Positions 51,698 to 59,753 of a stretch of 64,000 nucleotides of DNA are shown here, piece after piece. This DNA is from Halopelagius inordinatus (GTDB taxonomy: Archaea; Halobacteriota; Halobacteria; Halobacteriales; Haloferacaceae). The first letter of the stretch is position 1; each line of letters starts with the position of its first letter. The notes below the pieces were generated by a model. It had not been told where the DNA came from. It did no database searches and saw nothing but the letters and a program-made list of their open reading frames with translations. The DNA is taken from contig NZ_FOOQ01000001.1 in NCBI RefSeq assembly GCF_900113245.1, positions 372,001-436,000 on the forward strand, in the 5' to 3' direction. A program made the translations under genes and the position numbers.

Positions 51698-52147
51698 GTG
51701 GTCGCGCCCTCGCACCTAGCTTACCTCGTCGTCGCAGTCGCCACGCACGCGCTAGTCGGGTACACTCTCGGTTCGGTCGCGTTCGACGCGCCGCGCGCCG
51801 GGTTACTCGGCGGTGTGGTCGCCGATATCGACCTCATCCTGCCGTTAGCGTGGACTTTCCCGCTCACACATCGCGGCATCACGCACACCGCACTCGCCGC
51901 CTGTGTCGCAGTCGCCGTCGCGGCGACTCTGAGTCGGGCCGCGGCGAAGGGCGTCGCCGTCGGCTACGTCTCGCACGTACTGGTCGATAGTACGACCCCC
52001 ATGGGCGTTCCCGTCGCATATCCGGTCTCTGCGACGTACGTCGGGTTCGATACTCCGTTCGGCGGGCACTCCGACCCGGTGACGGTGGTTCTGTGGGGGT
52101 GCTGTCTCGCGGTGCTTTGGCACCGACGGCGGGCGCGTCCGGCGTAG
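51698..52147 (+). CDS. YdjM-like membrane-bound metal-dependent hydrolase
   Basis: Reading from the GTG at 51698 (VVAPSHLAYLVVAVATHALVG) gives 149 residues. Metal-binding motifs typical of the YdjM/DUF457 family are present: the His in TH near the start, DIDLILP, HRGITHTAL and SHVLVDSTTPMG. Three or so membrane helices are evident. GAGTTTAGC about 30 bp upstream is a possible TATA element. The frame extends back to 51602, but that part is Arg-rich and not conserved. Confidence 0.82.
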   Translation: MVAPSHLAYLVVAVATHALVGYTLGSVAFDAPRAGLLGGVVADIDLILPLAWTFPLTHRGITHTALAACVAVAVAATLSRAAAKGVAVGYVSHVLVDSTTPMGVPVAYPVSATYVGFDTPFGGHSDPVTVVLWGCCLAVLWHRRRARPA

Positions 52148-52349
52148 ACCGGATGTCTCGTCCCGCGAGTCCGGGCGCTTCGACGAACCCGTAGAGCGCC
52201 CGCGCGTCGCTCTCGACCCCCGTCTCCGAGCACCGCTATCGCCCCCGAGAAAGTCATGTTGCGAACGCGGAACTGACAGTCACGACGGACTCAACGTCAG
52301 CAAACAGATAAGTTGATGTAATACCGGACCCTTCCGATCGAACGTCCGA

Positions 52350-53198
52350 ATGTCTGGTTCTGACTCGTCCGACTACTCTCCCGCATCGGCGAAGGAAGCT
52401 GGCGAATCTCTCTACGAGAGTACAGCCGACGTGTTGCTGACGGGCGTCGGGATCATCATTCCGTTCATCGTCACGCTGTACATCTTGAACGTCGCGTTGG
52501 ACTTCGTCAGGTCCGCGCTCCGCCCGGTGATCGACCTCTTGCAGTGGATCGGTCTCATCGAACTGATCGAGAGCGCGGGCTTCGTTCTGTTCCTCATCGA
52601 ACTGAACGTCTACTCGATGGTGATCAGCTTCCTCGGCGAACTCATCGCAGTCGCCGTCTTGCTCGGCGTCGTCGTCGTCGTCGGCTCCGTCGGCCAGAAC
52701 CGCCACGGCGAACGGGTCATCGACTTCGTCGATCTGGCGATCACGTCGATTCCCGGCATCGGCACCGTCTACAAGAGTTTCCGCCGGATGGGCGACGTCA
52801 TGTTGGACCAAGAGGCCGAGAACTTCCAAGAGATAAAACTCGTCGAACTGCTGGGCGACGACGTCTACGTCATCGGGTTCGAGACGAGTCGCTCGCCGGA
52901 CACGGTGACTGCGGCGACGGGTCACGACGAGATGGTGACGATGTTCATCCCTCTCGCCCCGAACCCGGTGACAGGCGGCTTTCTGACACACGTCCCGAGA
53001 GACAACGTGTACGACGTGGACATGACCATAGAGGAGGGCGTCCGCAGCATCCTCACGAGCGGCGTCGCCACCGGCGAGAGCGCGGGCGAGACGACCGAAC
53101 TCACGATGGGCGACCTAGAGAAGATTACAGATATCGACCGGTTGCAGGACGCGATTTCCACGGACGAGACCGACGACGATGACGACTCCTCGCGGTAA
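52350..53198 (+). CDS. DUF502 family membrane protein
   Basis: The 282-residue protein has two membrane helices (about 28-50 and 75-112). A conserved DUF502 domain follows: IPGIGTVYKSFRRMGDVML, VELLGDDVYVIGFETSRS, MVTMFIPLAPNPVTGGFLTHVPRDNVYDVDMTIEEGVRSILTSG. The family is widespread and of unknown function, sometimes linked to membrane or envelope homeostasis. The C-terminus is acidic. It is followed by acylphosphatase after 175 bp. Confidence 0.9.
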   Translation: MSGSDSSDYSPASAKEAGESLYESTADVLLTGVGIIIPFIVTLYILNVALDFVRSALRPVIDLLQWIGLIELIESAGFVLFLIELNVYSMVISFLGELIAVAVLLGVVVVVGSVGQNRHGERVIDFVDLAITSIPGIGTVYKSFRRMGDVMLDQEAENFQEIKLVELLGDDVYVIGFETSRSPDTVTAATGHDEMVTMFIPLAPNPVTGGFLTHVPRDNVYDVDMTIEEGVRSILTSGVATGESAGETTELTMGDLEKITDIDRLQDAISTDETDDDDDSSR

Positions 53199-53373
53199 CC
53201 GCGTCCGTTCTGCCTCCCTCGGAGACGTCCTCCGTCCGAAGCGCATCTCTCCGTTCTATCGCTCCAACACGATAGGTTCGGAGTCGTTCGTCCGCACCCG
53301 ACTTCGGCCCGTATCTGACTTTCCGGAACGGACGAGCCAGCCGTTTTCAGCGTCGAACACCGACGTCCGTGCG

Positions 53374-53649
53374 ATGACCGAGTCACGCGCGCACGTCTTC
53401 ATCTCGGGCGACGTTCAGGAGGTTCACTTCCGCGACAACACCCACGAAACCGCTCGTGCACACGATATCGAGGGATGGGTCCGGAATCTCGACGACGGCC
53501 GGGTCGAAGCACTCTTCGAGGGGGACCGAGAGGACGTCGAAACGATGACCGAGTGGTGCAAACGAGGGCCGGTCAAAGCCGACGTGACCGACGTCGAAAT
53601 CGAGATGGGAAAGCCGCAGGGCGACCTCGAAGACTTCGAAAAGCACTGA
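53374..53649 (+). CDS. acyP: Acylphosphatase
   Basis: A 91-residue enzyme hydrolysing acyl-phosphates. The usual GRVQGVxFR motif reads GDVQEVHFR here, with the catalytic Arg kept, and the catalytic Asn is in GWVRNLDDGRVEALFEG. The changes around the phosphate loop are worth noting, but similar haloarchaeal sequences exist. The ATG at 53374 starts MTESRAHVFISGDV and is chosen over the upstream frame. Confidence 0.9.
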   Translation: MTESRAHVFISGDVQEVHFRDNTHETARAHDIEGWVRNLDDGRVEALFEGDREDVETMTEWCKRGPVKADVTDVEIEMGKPQGDLEDFEKH

Positions 53650-53719
53650 CCGCCACGCGGAGAACGGCCTCTCCCTCGTCGGCGGTGACTTACAAGGGCC
53701 CGTAGCCCGACTCACCCGT

Positions 53720-54094
53720 ATGGACCTACGCAAAGCAGTCCGTGATCGGGAGCGACTCGCCCGCACACTCCTCGCGTTCGGCCTCTCGGTCGTCGCGATT
53801 CGCTCGCTTCGGAACGGGAAACGGCTGAGCGGACTTTTGGCCGGTGGGGGCGCACTCGCGGCCGGATACGCCGCGGTGACCCCGTCCGGAGAACTGGAGG
53901 ACCTTGACGAACTGACGGAGACGCTCGACGTCGGGACGACCGACGAGGACGCTGACGACGAGGATTCGAGCGGTCGAGAGACGACCGAAGACGCGGGGAA
54001 ACTCCGCTGTGCGGCCTGCGGCGAACCGATATCCACGGGCCAGACGCGCGGGCCGAACGAGAACGACGAAATCGTTCACCTGGACTGCAAGTAA
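53720..54094 (+). CDS. Haloarchaeal protein with two helices and a C-terminal zinc ribbon
   Basis: The 124-residue protein has hydrophobic segments at about 15-29 and 38-54 (LLAFGLSVVAIRSL, LLAGGGALAAGYAAV). A polar acidic linker leads to a C-x2-C...H-x2-C end (RCAACGEPISTGQT...IVHLDCK), which looks like a zinc ribbon. The second half resembles a small zinc-ribbon module found in haloarchaea. Function unknown. Confidence 0.72.
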   Translation: MDLRKAVRDRERLARTLLAFGLSVVAIRSLRNGKRLSGLLAGGGALAAGYAAVTPSGELEDLDELTETLDVGTTDEDADDEDSSGRETTEDAGKLRCAACGEPISTGQTRGPNENDEIVHLDCK

Positions 54095-54239
54095 TCGTCC
54101 GCGGGTAGTCTGCGAATCCACTTTTCGGCCCCAGTTCGACCGGTAGTCGGGTGTCGCCCACAGAATCAGGAGCGTTCGCGTCGCTCGGCGGTCGGATTCG
54201 AAACCTCGGTCGCTTCGCTCCCTCGGTAGTTCGCAGGAA

Positions 54240-54357
54240 AATGCCGCCTCCCGGATTTGAACTTCCGAAAGACTCGCTCTGCTCGTCTTTCGACTTCCCG
54301 CTCGCTGCGCTCGCAGGAACGGGGACTGCTCGATATTCAGCCGAGTTCGGACTGTTT
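54240..54357 (-). pseudogene. Degenerate tRNA-Phe copy split by a 54-nt double-hairpin insert
   Basis: ATGCCGCCTCCCGGATTTGAAC (54241-54262) repeats the 3' end of the real tRNA-Phe (54383-54404) exactly. It breaks off in the T-loop. A 54-nt stretch with stems CGAAAGAC/GTCTTTCG and CTGCG/CGCAG follows, then GAAC is repeated. GGGGACTGCTCGATATTCAG then resumes a diverged tRNA-Phe anticodon arm. It is a pseudo-tRNA with an insert between GAAC repeats. Confidence 0.7.
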
Positions 54358-54383
54358 CGATGGGGAATCGAGTAGAATCGGGA

Positions 54384-54457
54384 TGCCGCCTCCCGGATTT
54401 GAACCGGGGACAGCTCGATCTTCAGTCGAGTGCTCTCCCAGTCTGAGCTAAGGCGGC
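54384..54457 (-). tRNA. tRNA-Phe (GAA)
   Basis: The minus strand begins GCCGCCTTAGCTCAGACTGG and folds into a 74-nt tRNA. The acceptor is GCCGCCT/AGGCGGC, the anticodon stem CTCGA/TCGAG has loop CTGAAGA (anticodon GAA), and the T-arm is intact. A pseudo-copy lies 142 bp away on its 3' side. Confidence 0.96.
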
Positions 54458-54511
54458 GCGCATTCTGTGGGATGCTGGTTACACAAAAAAGGATTTCGAA
54501 GTGGCCGCGCC

Positions 54512-55027
54512 TTACGTCACTTTTCTGCGCTCCGTGAACGATTCGGAGCCCGAGTCCCACGTCACGGTCGTCTCCGCGGTGAGGTAACCGCCGTTCTGTC
54601 TGACCTTCACCGCGTCGAAGAAACCGAGGCTCACGCGCTTTGTCGCCGTCTTCGTCTCGCCCGGTTCGATTTTCCGGAACGTCTCGTTGCCGGTCCAGAC
54701 GACGTCGTCGCCGGCGGACATCTGCGTCACGAACTCGACGTTCCGCGCGGTGGTACGCTGCGTGTTCGTCGCGGCGACGGTGACGTCGCGACACGTCAGC
54801 CCGCAGTGTTCTATCGTCCGAATCTCGAAGTCGAACCGGAGGTTCTCGTTTTGATTTACGGTCCCGACTTGGGCGGGGTTCGTCCCGCTTCGTTCCGCGG
54901 CCGCGGCCTGTGCGGACCCGGTCGATTCGCCCGCGGACGGCGGGTTGGCGGCGTCGGCCGCGACGATTCCGCTCGCTCCCGAGACGAGGACGAGAAAGAC
55001 TGCTCCGAGCGCGAGTACGCGTGTCAT
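54512..55027 (-). CDS. Predicted secreted haloarchaeal protein
   Basis: The 171-residue protein has a Sec-type signal peptide (MTRVLALGAVFLVLVSGASGIVAADA). A mature part follows that resembles beta-rich domains: LRFDFEIRTIEHCGLTCRDVTVAATNTQ...YLTAETTVTWDSGSESF. One cysteine pair (HCGLTC) is present. It may be a small exported or cell-surface protein; no family is recognised with confidence. Confidence 0.75.
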   Translation of the reverse strand: MTRVLALGAVFLVLVSGASGIVAADAANPPSAGESTGSAQAAAAERSGTNPAQVGTVNQNENLRFDFEIRTIEHCGLTCRDVTVAATNTQRTTARNVEFVTQMSAGDDVVWTGNETFRKIEPGETKTATKRVSLGFFDAVKVRQNGGYLTAETTVTWDSGSESFTERRKVT

Positions 55028-55156
55028 GTACTCGACATCGGGTCGAAACGACCCTGGGGTTGATGCCTTCGTGTGCGGGGTGGCTTCCGTTCCCGTTCGA
55101 GCGGTAGACGAGTCCCAGAGACTGTTCGACGACGAGACAGAGAGACCGTCTGCGGC

Positions 55157-55573
55157 CTACTGCCCGCGAGGCCGTTCGACCGGTCGAATCGCGACGACGC
55201 CGTAACTGTGGAGAGTAATCTCGTACCCCTGGTAACCGAACGTAATCTTCCCGTCGCCGACGTGTCGTCCGTTGATCATCGGAGCGAACAGTTGGTCGAG
55301 CGCGTCGGGGTCGATTACGGTGTAGAGCGGGTCGAGTTCGATGGGGGACCTCTCTTCGAGTGCGGCCACGGAGTGGACGACGACTTCCTGCGGTGCGTCC
55401 ACCCGTTGGTCGTACTCCGTCCGATAGGTCTTCGTCTCGTCGTGGTACGTCAACGCCCCGGCCGAGTCGAGCGAGTCGAGAGAGACGGAGGTTCTCGGAT
55501 GTCCGGCCGTACGGTCCTCCGAAACTTCTCCATAGTCTGCTGAATCGTGCGGCGAACTTCCCCCAGAGGTCAT
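55157..55573 (-). CDS. HalOD1 output-domain protein
   Basis: A 138-residue protein. A polar, Ser/Asp-rich N-terminus (about 1-30) precedes a HalOD1 domain (about 40-130): ALTYHDETKTYRTEYD, VVHSVAALEERSPIELDPLYTVIDPDALDQLF, ITFGYQGYEITLHSYGVVAIRPV. This domain is restricted to haloarchaea and of unknown function. It is the second HalOD1 protein in the window (other at 27.5 kb). It lies beside an AT-rich stretch and tRNA-Val. Confidence 0.85.
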   Translation of the reverse strand: MTSGGSSPHDSADYGEVSEDRTAGHPRTSVSLDSLDSAGALTYHDETKTYRTEYDQRVDAPQEVVVHSVAALEERSPIELDPLYTVIDPDALDQLFAPMINGRHVGDGKITFGYQGYEITLHSYGVVAIRPVERPRGQ

Positions 55574-55827
55574 AGAGTGTGTACGTTACGACTACGGCTG
55601 GGCTTACAGTTATCCCTTACTAAGTAGGGCATTTAAGTCAGATGCGCTCGCGGGGCCGCACGCGTGTTCTCAAAAACAGTCTCTCCTTCAGTTCCCCCTG
55701 AACTAACGATAACTGATTGAGTTACCGATAATCGCTTAATATTATGGGTATAAACGAATATATAGTTTAGTGAATGACAATCTGAAATACCCAGAGCCCT
55801 CTGTCGATTATTTCCCGGCAGGAAGTG
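55574..55827. other. AT-rich intergenic region before the tRNA-Val duplication
   Basis: The region 55690-55800 is strikingly AT-rich for this genome, with TTAATATTATGGGTATAAAC and ATATATAG among others and short repeats of the type AACGATAACT/ACCGATAAT. It could hold the HalOD1 promoter or be foreign DNA. No gene is seen. Confidence 0.6.
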
Positions 55828-55862
55828 AGTGGGCTCGGGCGGATGTCGAACCTCGGTCGCTC
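55828..55862 (-). repeat. Second copy of the tRNA-Val 3' end
   Basis: AGTGGGCTCGGGCGGA (55828-55843) is identical to the tRNA-Val 3' end at 55949-55964, 121 bp away. It is followed by a damaged TGTCGAACC and then CTCGGTCGCTC, the same 15-mer (GAACCTCGGTCGCTC) as in the tRNA-Ser region. Between copy and gene lies GACGACACA...TGTGTCGTC, a long stem. Confidence 0.75.
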
Positions 55863-55950
55863 ACTCCGTTCGCTCCCTGCTTCGAATCCCCGTCGCCCAC
55901 TCAGACGACACAGACTCCTCGCTACGCTCGTCGTTTTGTGTCGTCAGAAG

Positions 55951-56023
55951 TGGGCTCGGGCGGATTCGAACCACCGACCTCGTCCTTGTAAGGGACGCGT
56001 CATAACCCCTAGACTACGAGCCC
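55951..56023 (-). tRNA. tRNA-Val (TAC)
   Basis: The minus strand starts GGGCTCGTAGTCTAGGGG and folds into a 73-nt tRNA. The acceptor is GGGCTCG/CGAGCCC and the anticodon stem CGTCC/GGACG has loop CTTACAA (anticodon TAC). T-arm and discriminator A are normal. A partial duplicate of its 3' end lies 121 bp downstream. Confidence 0.96.
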
Positions 56024-56109
56024 GCATCTCGATTCTACTTCCACGGCGGCATAACGGTTTCCAATTCGCTCGCCGGAATCCTTACGCGCGTCCCGTTCTA
56101 TCTCCGTGT

Positions 56110-56613
56110 ATGGTCTCGCGGTCGACACTCGCCACGTTCGCACTCGCGGTGGTCGTCCTCGCCGCCGCGACCGGTGCCGTCTACGCGTTCAACCCCGCCG
56201 CGTTCCCGACCGGCGACTACGAACGCGCGACGGTGACCGTCGCAGACGAGGCGGACAACCGGACGCTCGCGACGGTCGACGCCCGAATCGCGGACACTCA
56301 TCAGAAGCGCTACACCGGTCTCAGCGAAACCGAATCGCTCGGCGAAGACGAGGGAATGCTGTTCGTCCACGACGAAGAAGACGAGTACGCCTACGTGATG
56401 CGCGAGATGGCCTTCCCCATCGACATCGTCTTCGTCGGCGAGAACGGCACGATAACGCAGATTCACCACGCCGACCGTCCGCCCGAGGGCACCTCCGGAG
56501 AGGAGTTGACGAGGTACAACGGAACCGGGAAGTACGTCCTCGAACTCCCCTACGGCTACACGAACCGGACGTGTATCGACGAGGGAGACCGGATTCGAAT
56601 CGGCGACTACTGA
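56110..56613 (+). CDS. DUF192 family exported protein
   Basis: The 167-residue protein has an N-terminal hydrophobic signal/anchor (STLATFALAVVVLAAATGAVYAF). The DUF192 fold follows: VDARIADTHQKRYTGLSETESLGEDEGMLFVHDEE, MREMAFPIDIVFVGENGTITQI, and GKYVLELPYGYTNRTCIDEGDRI. The family is of unknown function; some members bind metals or lipids. The ATG at 56110 begins the signal peptide. Confidence 0.88.
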   Translation: MVSRSTLATFALAVVVLAAATGAVYAFNPAAFPTGDYERATVTVADEADNRTLATVDARIADTHQKRYTGLSETESLGEDEGMLFVHDEEDEYAYVMREMAFPIDIVFVGENGTITQIHHADRPPEGTSGEELTRYNGTGKYVLELPYGYTNRTCIDEGDRIRIGDY

Positions 56614-56658
56614 CCGGAAGGCGAAACACCGACGTGAGCCGGTTCCGAACCTGCCGAC

Positions 56659-56928
56659 ATGGGCGAACACGTCGAGGCACTCGCCGAGTTAGAGGGGTGG
56701 CGCACAGAGGGGTTCGCGGCGAGAGTCCACTACCGCGGCGCCGATGACCGCTACAGCATCGAGTTCTACGAACCCTCGGAGTGCGTCCTCTACTGGAAGG
56801 TGAAAGACGACGGCGAAACGGCGGTTCCCGTCGGCAGAGATACGGTCCCCGACCCGTTGCGGACGCGCATCCGCGAGGACCTCTCGGAGGCGTCTATCGA
56901 CCCCGACGTAGAGCGACGCGTGCTGTAG
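56659..56928 (+). CDS. Small haloarchaeal protein (DUF7538-like)
   Basis: The 89-residue soluble protein has MGEHVEALAELEGWRTEGFAARVHYRGADDRYSIEFYEPSECVLYWKVKDDGE. It recalls a short haloarchaeal family (DUF7538, from memory). It probably has a mixed alpha/beta fold and no catalytic motif. It is between the DUF192 gene and the ABC exporter on the same strand. Confidence 0.75.
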   Translation: MGEHVEALAELEGWRTEGFAARVHYRGADDRYSIEFYEPSECVLYWKVKDDGETAVPVGRDTVPDPLRTRIREDLSEASIDPDVERRVL

Positions 56929-57015
56929 GGGTCCACCGGTGACGGGTCTCTCTCGGCCCCGACCGTTTCGGTTCGTATCAAACGGTTTAGTGTGCTGGGC
57001 CCCCGAAGACCAGTA

Positions 57016-58944
57016 ATGGCTACCTCCCCGGACGACGACGACCCGTTCGAGGAACAACGGGAGAACGCCGAGAATCCGATGCGACGCCTGTTCGCGGCGT
57101 ACGGGTTCCAAAACTCCATGCAGTTCTCTGTCGGTGTCCTCGCCAGCGTCGGCGCCCGACTGTTGGACCTCCTGCCTCCCTTACTCCTCGGTATCGCCGT
57201 CGACGCTATCTTCCTCGACGAACGCGCGTTCGACCTGCCACTCGTCCCGCAGGCGTGGCTTCCCGCGGCGCGAGACGCGCAACTGTGGTTCACTATCGGC
57301 GTCATCGCGTTCGCCTTCTTCGGCGGTGCCGCCTTCCACTGGACGCGAAACTGGGGGTGGAACTCCTTCGCGCAGAACATCCAACACTCCGTCCGGACGG
57401 ACACGTACGACAAGATGCAACGGCTGAACATGGAGTTTTTCGCCGACAAGCAGACGGGCGAGATGATGTCCATCCTCTCGAACGACGTGAACCGCCTCGA
57501 ACGGTTCCTCAACGACGGGATGAACTCGGCGTTCCGACTCGGCGTGATGGTCGTCGGCATCGCGGGCATCCTCTTTTGGCTGAACTGGCAACTCGCCATC
57601 GTCGCTCTCCTCCCGATGCCGCTCATCGCTCTGTTCACCTACTTCTTCATAAAGACGATTCAGCCGAAGTACGCCGAAGTCCGCTCTTCTGTCGGTCGGG
57701 TGAACTCCCGGTTGGAGAACAACCTCGGCGGAATCTCCGTCATCAAGACGTCGAACACCGAGAGCTACGAGTCCGAACGGGTGGAGGACGTCTCGATGGA
57801 CTACTTCGACGCGAACTGGGACGCTATCGACACCCGCATCAAGTTCTTCCCGGGCCTGCGCATCCTCGCGGGCATCGGCTTCGTCCTCACCTTCACCGTC
57901 GGCGGTCTCTGGGTGTTGAACGACGCGGGGCCGTGGTTCTTCACGGGAACGCTCGACCCCGGAGAGTTCGTCACGTTCATCCTCTTCACCCAGCGGTTCA
58001 TCTGGCCGATGGCGCAGTTCGGGCAGATAATCAACATGTATCAGCGGGCGCACGCCTCCAGTGCGCGGATGTTCGGCCTGATGGACGAACCGTCGCGCAT
58101 CGAGGAGAACCCCGACGCGGAGGAGTTGGTCGTCCGCGACGGACGCGTCGAGTACGACGACGTGACGTTCGGCTACGACGACGAAGAGACCATCGTCGAA
58201 GACGTCTCTTTCGACGTGGCAGGCGGCGATACCCTCGCACTCGTTGGTCCGACCGGCGCGGGCAAATCGACGGTTCTGAAACTGCTCATGCGGATGTACG
58301 ACGTAGACGAAGGCGCGATTCGCATCGACGGTACCGACGTGCGCGACGTGACGATTCCGAGTCTCAGACGGGCCATCGGCTACGTCGGACAGGACACGTT
58401 CATGTTCTACGGGACGGTCGAAGAGAACATCCGGTACGGGTCGTTCGACGCCTCTCACGACGACGTGGTGGCGGCCGCGAAAGCCGCAGAAGCCCACGAG
58501 TTCATCCGGAACCTCCCCGAGGGGTACGACACCGAAATCGGCGAACGCGGTGTGAAACTCTCCGGCGGTCAGCGCCAGCGTCTCTCCATCGCCCGCGCCG
58601 TCCTCAGAGACCCCGACATCCTCGTCTTAGACGAGGCCACATCCGACGTGGACACCGAGACGGAGATGCTCATCCAGCGCTCTTTGGACCGCCTCACGGA
58701 GAATCGCACGACGTTCAGCATCGCCCACCGCCTCTCGACTATCAAGGACGCAGACCAGATTGTCGTCCTCGAAGACGGGCGCATCGCCGAACGCGGGACG
58801 CACGACGAACTCATCGACGACGACGGCCTGTACGCTCACCTCTGGGGCGTCCAAGCGGGCGAGATAGACGAACTCCCCGACGAGTTCGTCGAACGCGCGA
58901 GTCGCCGCGCCTCCCGAACCGGCGTCGAGAACGACGACGACTGA
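57016..58944 (+). CDS. ABC transporter, fused membrane and ATPase domains
   Basis: A 642-residue half-transporter. Six membrane helices (about 35-330) include the coupling region KIMQRLNMEFFADKQTGEMMSILSNDVNRLERFLNDG. The ATPase domain (about 365-620) has Walker A GPTGAGKST, signature LSGGQRQR, Walker B ILVLDEATSD and the H-loop AHRLST. It probably forms a homodimeric exporter of a lipid, drug or peptide. The ATG at 57016 is chosen after a GTAAT stretch. It is a single gene. Confidence 0.93.
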   Translation: MATSPDDDDPFEEQRENAENPMRRLFAAYGFQNSMQFSVGVLASVGARLLDLLPPLLLGIAVDAIFLDERAFDLPLVPQAWLPAARDAQLWFTIGVIAFAFFGGAAFHWTRNWGWNSFAQNIQHSVRTDTYDKMQRLNMEFFADKQTGEMMSILSNDVNRLERFLNDGMNSAFRLGVMVVGIAGILFWLNWQLAIVALLPMPLIALFTYFFIKTIQPKYAEVRSSVGRVNSRLENNLGGISVIKTSNTESYESERVEDVSMDYFDANWDAIDTRIKFFPGLRILAGIGFVLTFTVGGLWVLNDAGPWFFTGTLDPGEFVTFILFTQRFIWPMAQFGQIINMYQRAHASSARMFGLMDEPSRIEENPDAEELVVRDGRVEYDDVTFGYDDEETIVEDVSFDVAGGDTLALVGPTGAGKSTVLKLLMRMYDVDEGAIRIDGTDVRDVTIPSLRRAIGYVGQDTFMFYGTVEENIRYGSFDASHDDVVAAAKAAEAHEFIRNLPEGYDTEIGERGVKLSGGQRQRLSIARAVLRDPDILVLDEATSDVDTETEMLIQRSLDRLTENRTTFSIAHRLSTIKDADQIVVLEDGRIAERGTHDELIDDDGLYAHLWGVQAGEIDELPDEFVERASRRASRTGVENDDD

Positions 58945-59005
58945 GGCGCGAAACGCGACTCTCATCCGGCGATTATACAAGCGGTCGGACCCCACGTCGC
59001 CGTGT

Positions 59006-59752
59006 ATGCGACTCTCGGAGGCGACGTGGACCGACGTGTCAGAACTCGTCGCGGAGACGGACGTCGCGTTGGTTCCCGTCGGTAGCACCGAACAGCACGG
59101 CCCGCACGCACCCCTCGGGACCGACGCGTTCACGGCCGAGGCGGTGGCCGAGGCGGGCGCGGAAGCGTACGACGGAGACGTGGTCGTCGCTCCGACGCTT
59201 CCCGTCGGCGTCGCCGCCGAACACCGCCAGTTCCCCGGCACGCTCTGGTTCTCGCCGGAGACGTTTCGGTCGTGCGTCCGCGAGACGGTGGCGAGTCTCG
59301 CCGAACACGGGTTCGACCGCGTCGTCGTCGTCAACGGACACGGCGGTAACGTGGGCGCCCTCGACGAGGTGACCGGGACGATAACCCGCGAAGACGACGC
59401 CTACGCGGTGGCGTTCACGTGGTTCGAAGCCGTCGGCGAACACGCCGCGAAGATGGGTCACGGCGGGCCTCTGGAGACGGCCTTGCTCCGCCACCTCCGA
59501 CCCGAACTCGTCCGCGAGGAGCGAATAGCGGACGCCGCAGAAGGGGGAAGCGACCGGTGGGGCGAGTGGGTCTCCGGCGTGAACCTCGCGCACGACTCCG
59601 CGGAGTTCACCGAGAACGGCGTGGTCGGCGACCCGGCGGAGGGAGACGCGTCGCTGGGAGAGGTGTTACTCGACCTCTCGGCCGAGTCGTTGGCGGACCT
59701 ACTCTCCGCCGTGGCCGAACGAGATGTGGACCGACCGCCTCGGCGCGACTGA
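59006..59752 (+). CDS. Creatininase-family amidohydrolase (ArfB-like)
   Basis: A 248-residue protein with the creatininase metal motifs GSTEQHGPHAPLGTD (about 28-42) and VVNGHGGNVGAL (about 111-122), and GHGGPLETALLRHL. In archaea one branch (ArfB) removes a formyl group in F420/riboflavin precursor synthesis; others act on amides. I call it ArfB-like. F420 use in this organism is supported by npdG at the left edge. It converges on the DUF5790 gene. Confidence 0.82.
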   Translation: MRLSEATWTDVSELVAETDVALVPVGSTEQHGPHAPLGTDAFTAEAVAEAGAEAYDGDVVVAPTLPVGVAAEHRQFPGTLWFSPETFRSCVRETVASLAEHGFDRVVVVNGHGGNVGALDEVTGTITREDDAYAVAFTWFEAVGEHAAKMGHGGPLETALLRHLRPELVREERIADAAEGGSDRWGEWVSGVNLAHDSAEFTENGVVGDPAEGDASLGEVLLDLSAESLADLLSAVAERDVDRPPRRD

Positions 59753-59753
59753 G

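Noticed and set aside
57255-59372. 705-codon frame overlapping the ABC transporter
   Set aside because: Arg-rich low-complexity sequence in another phase of a clear ABC exporter gene.
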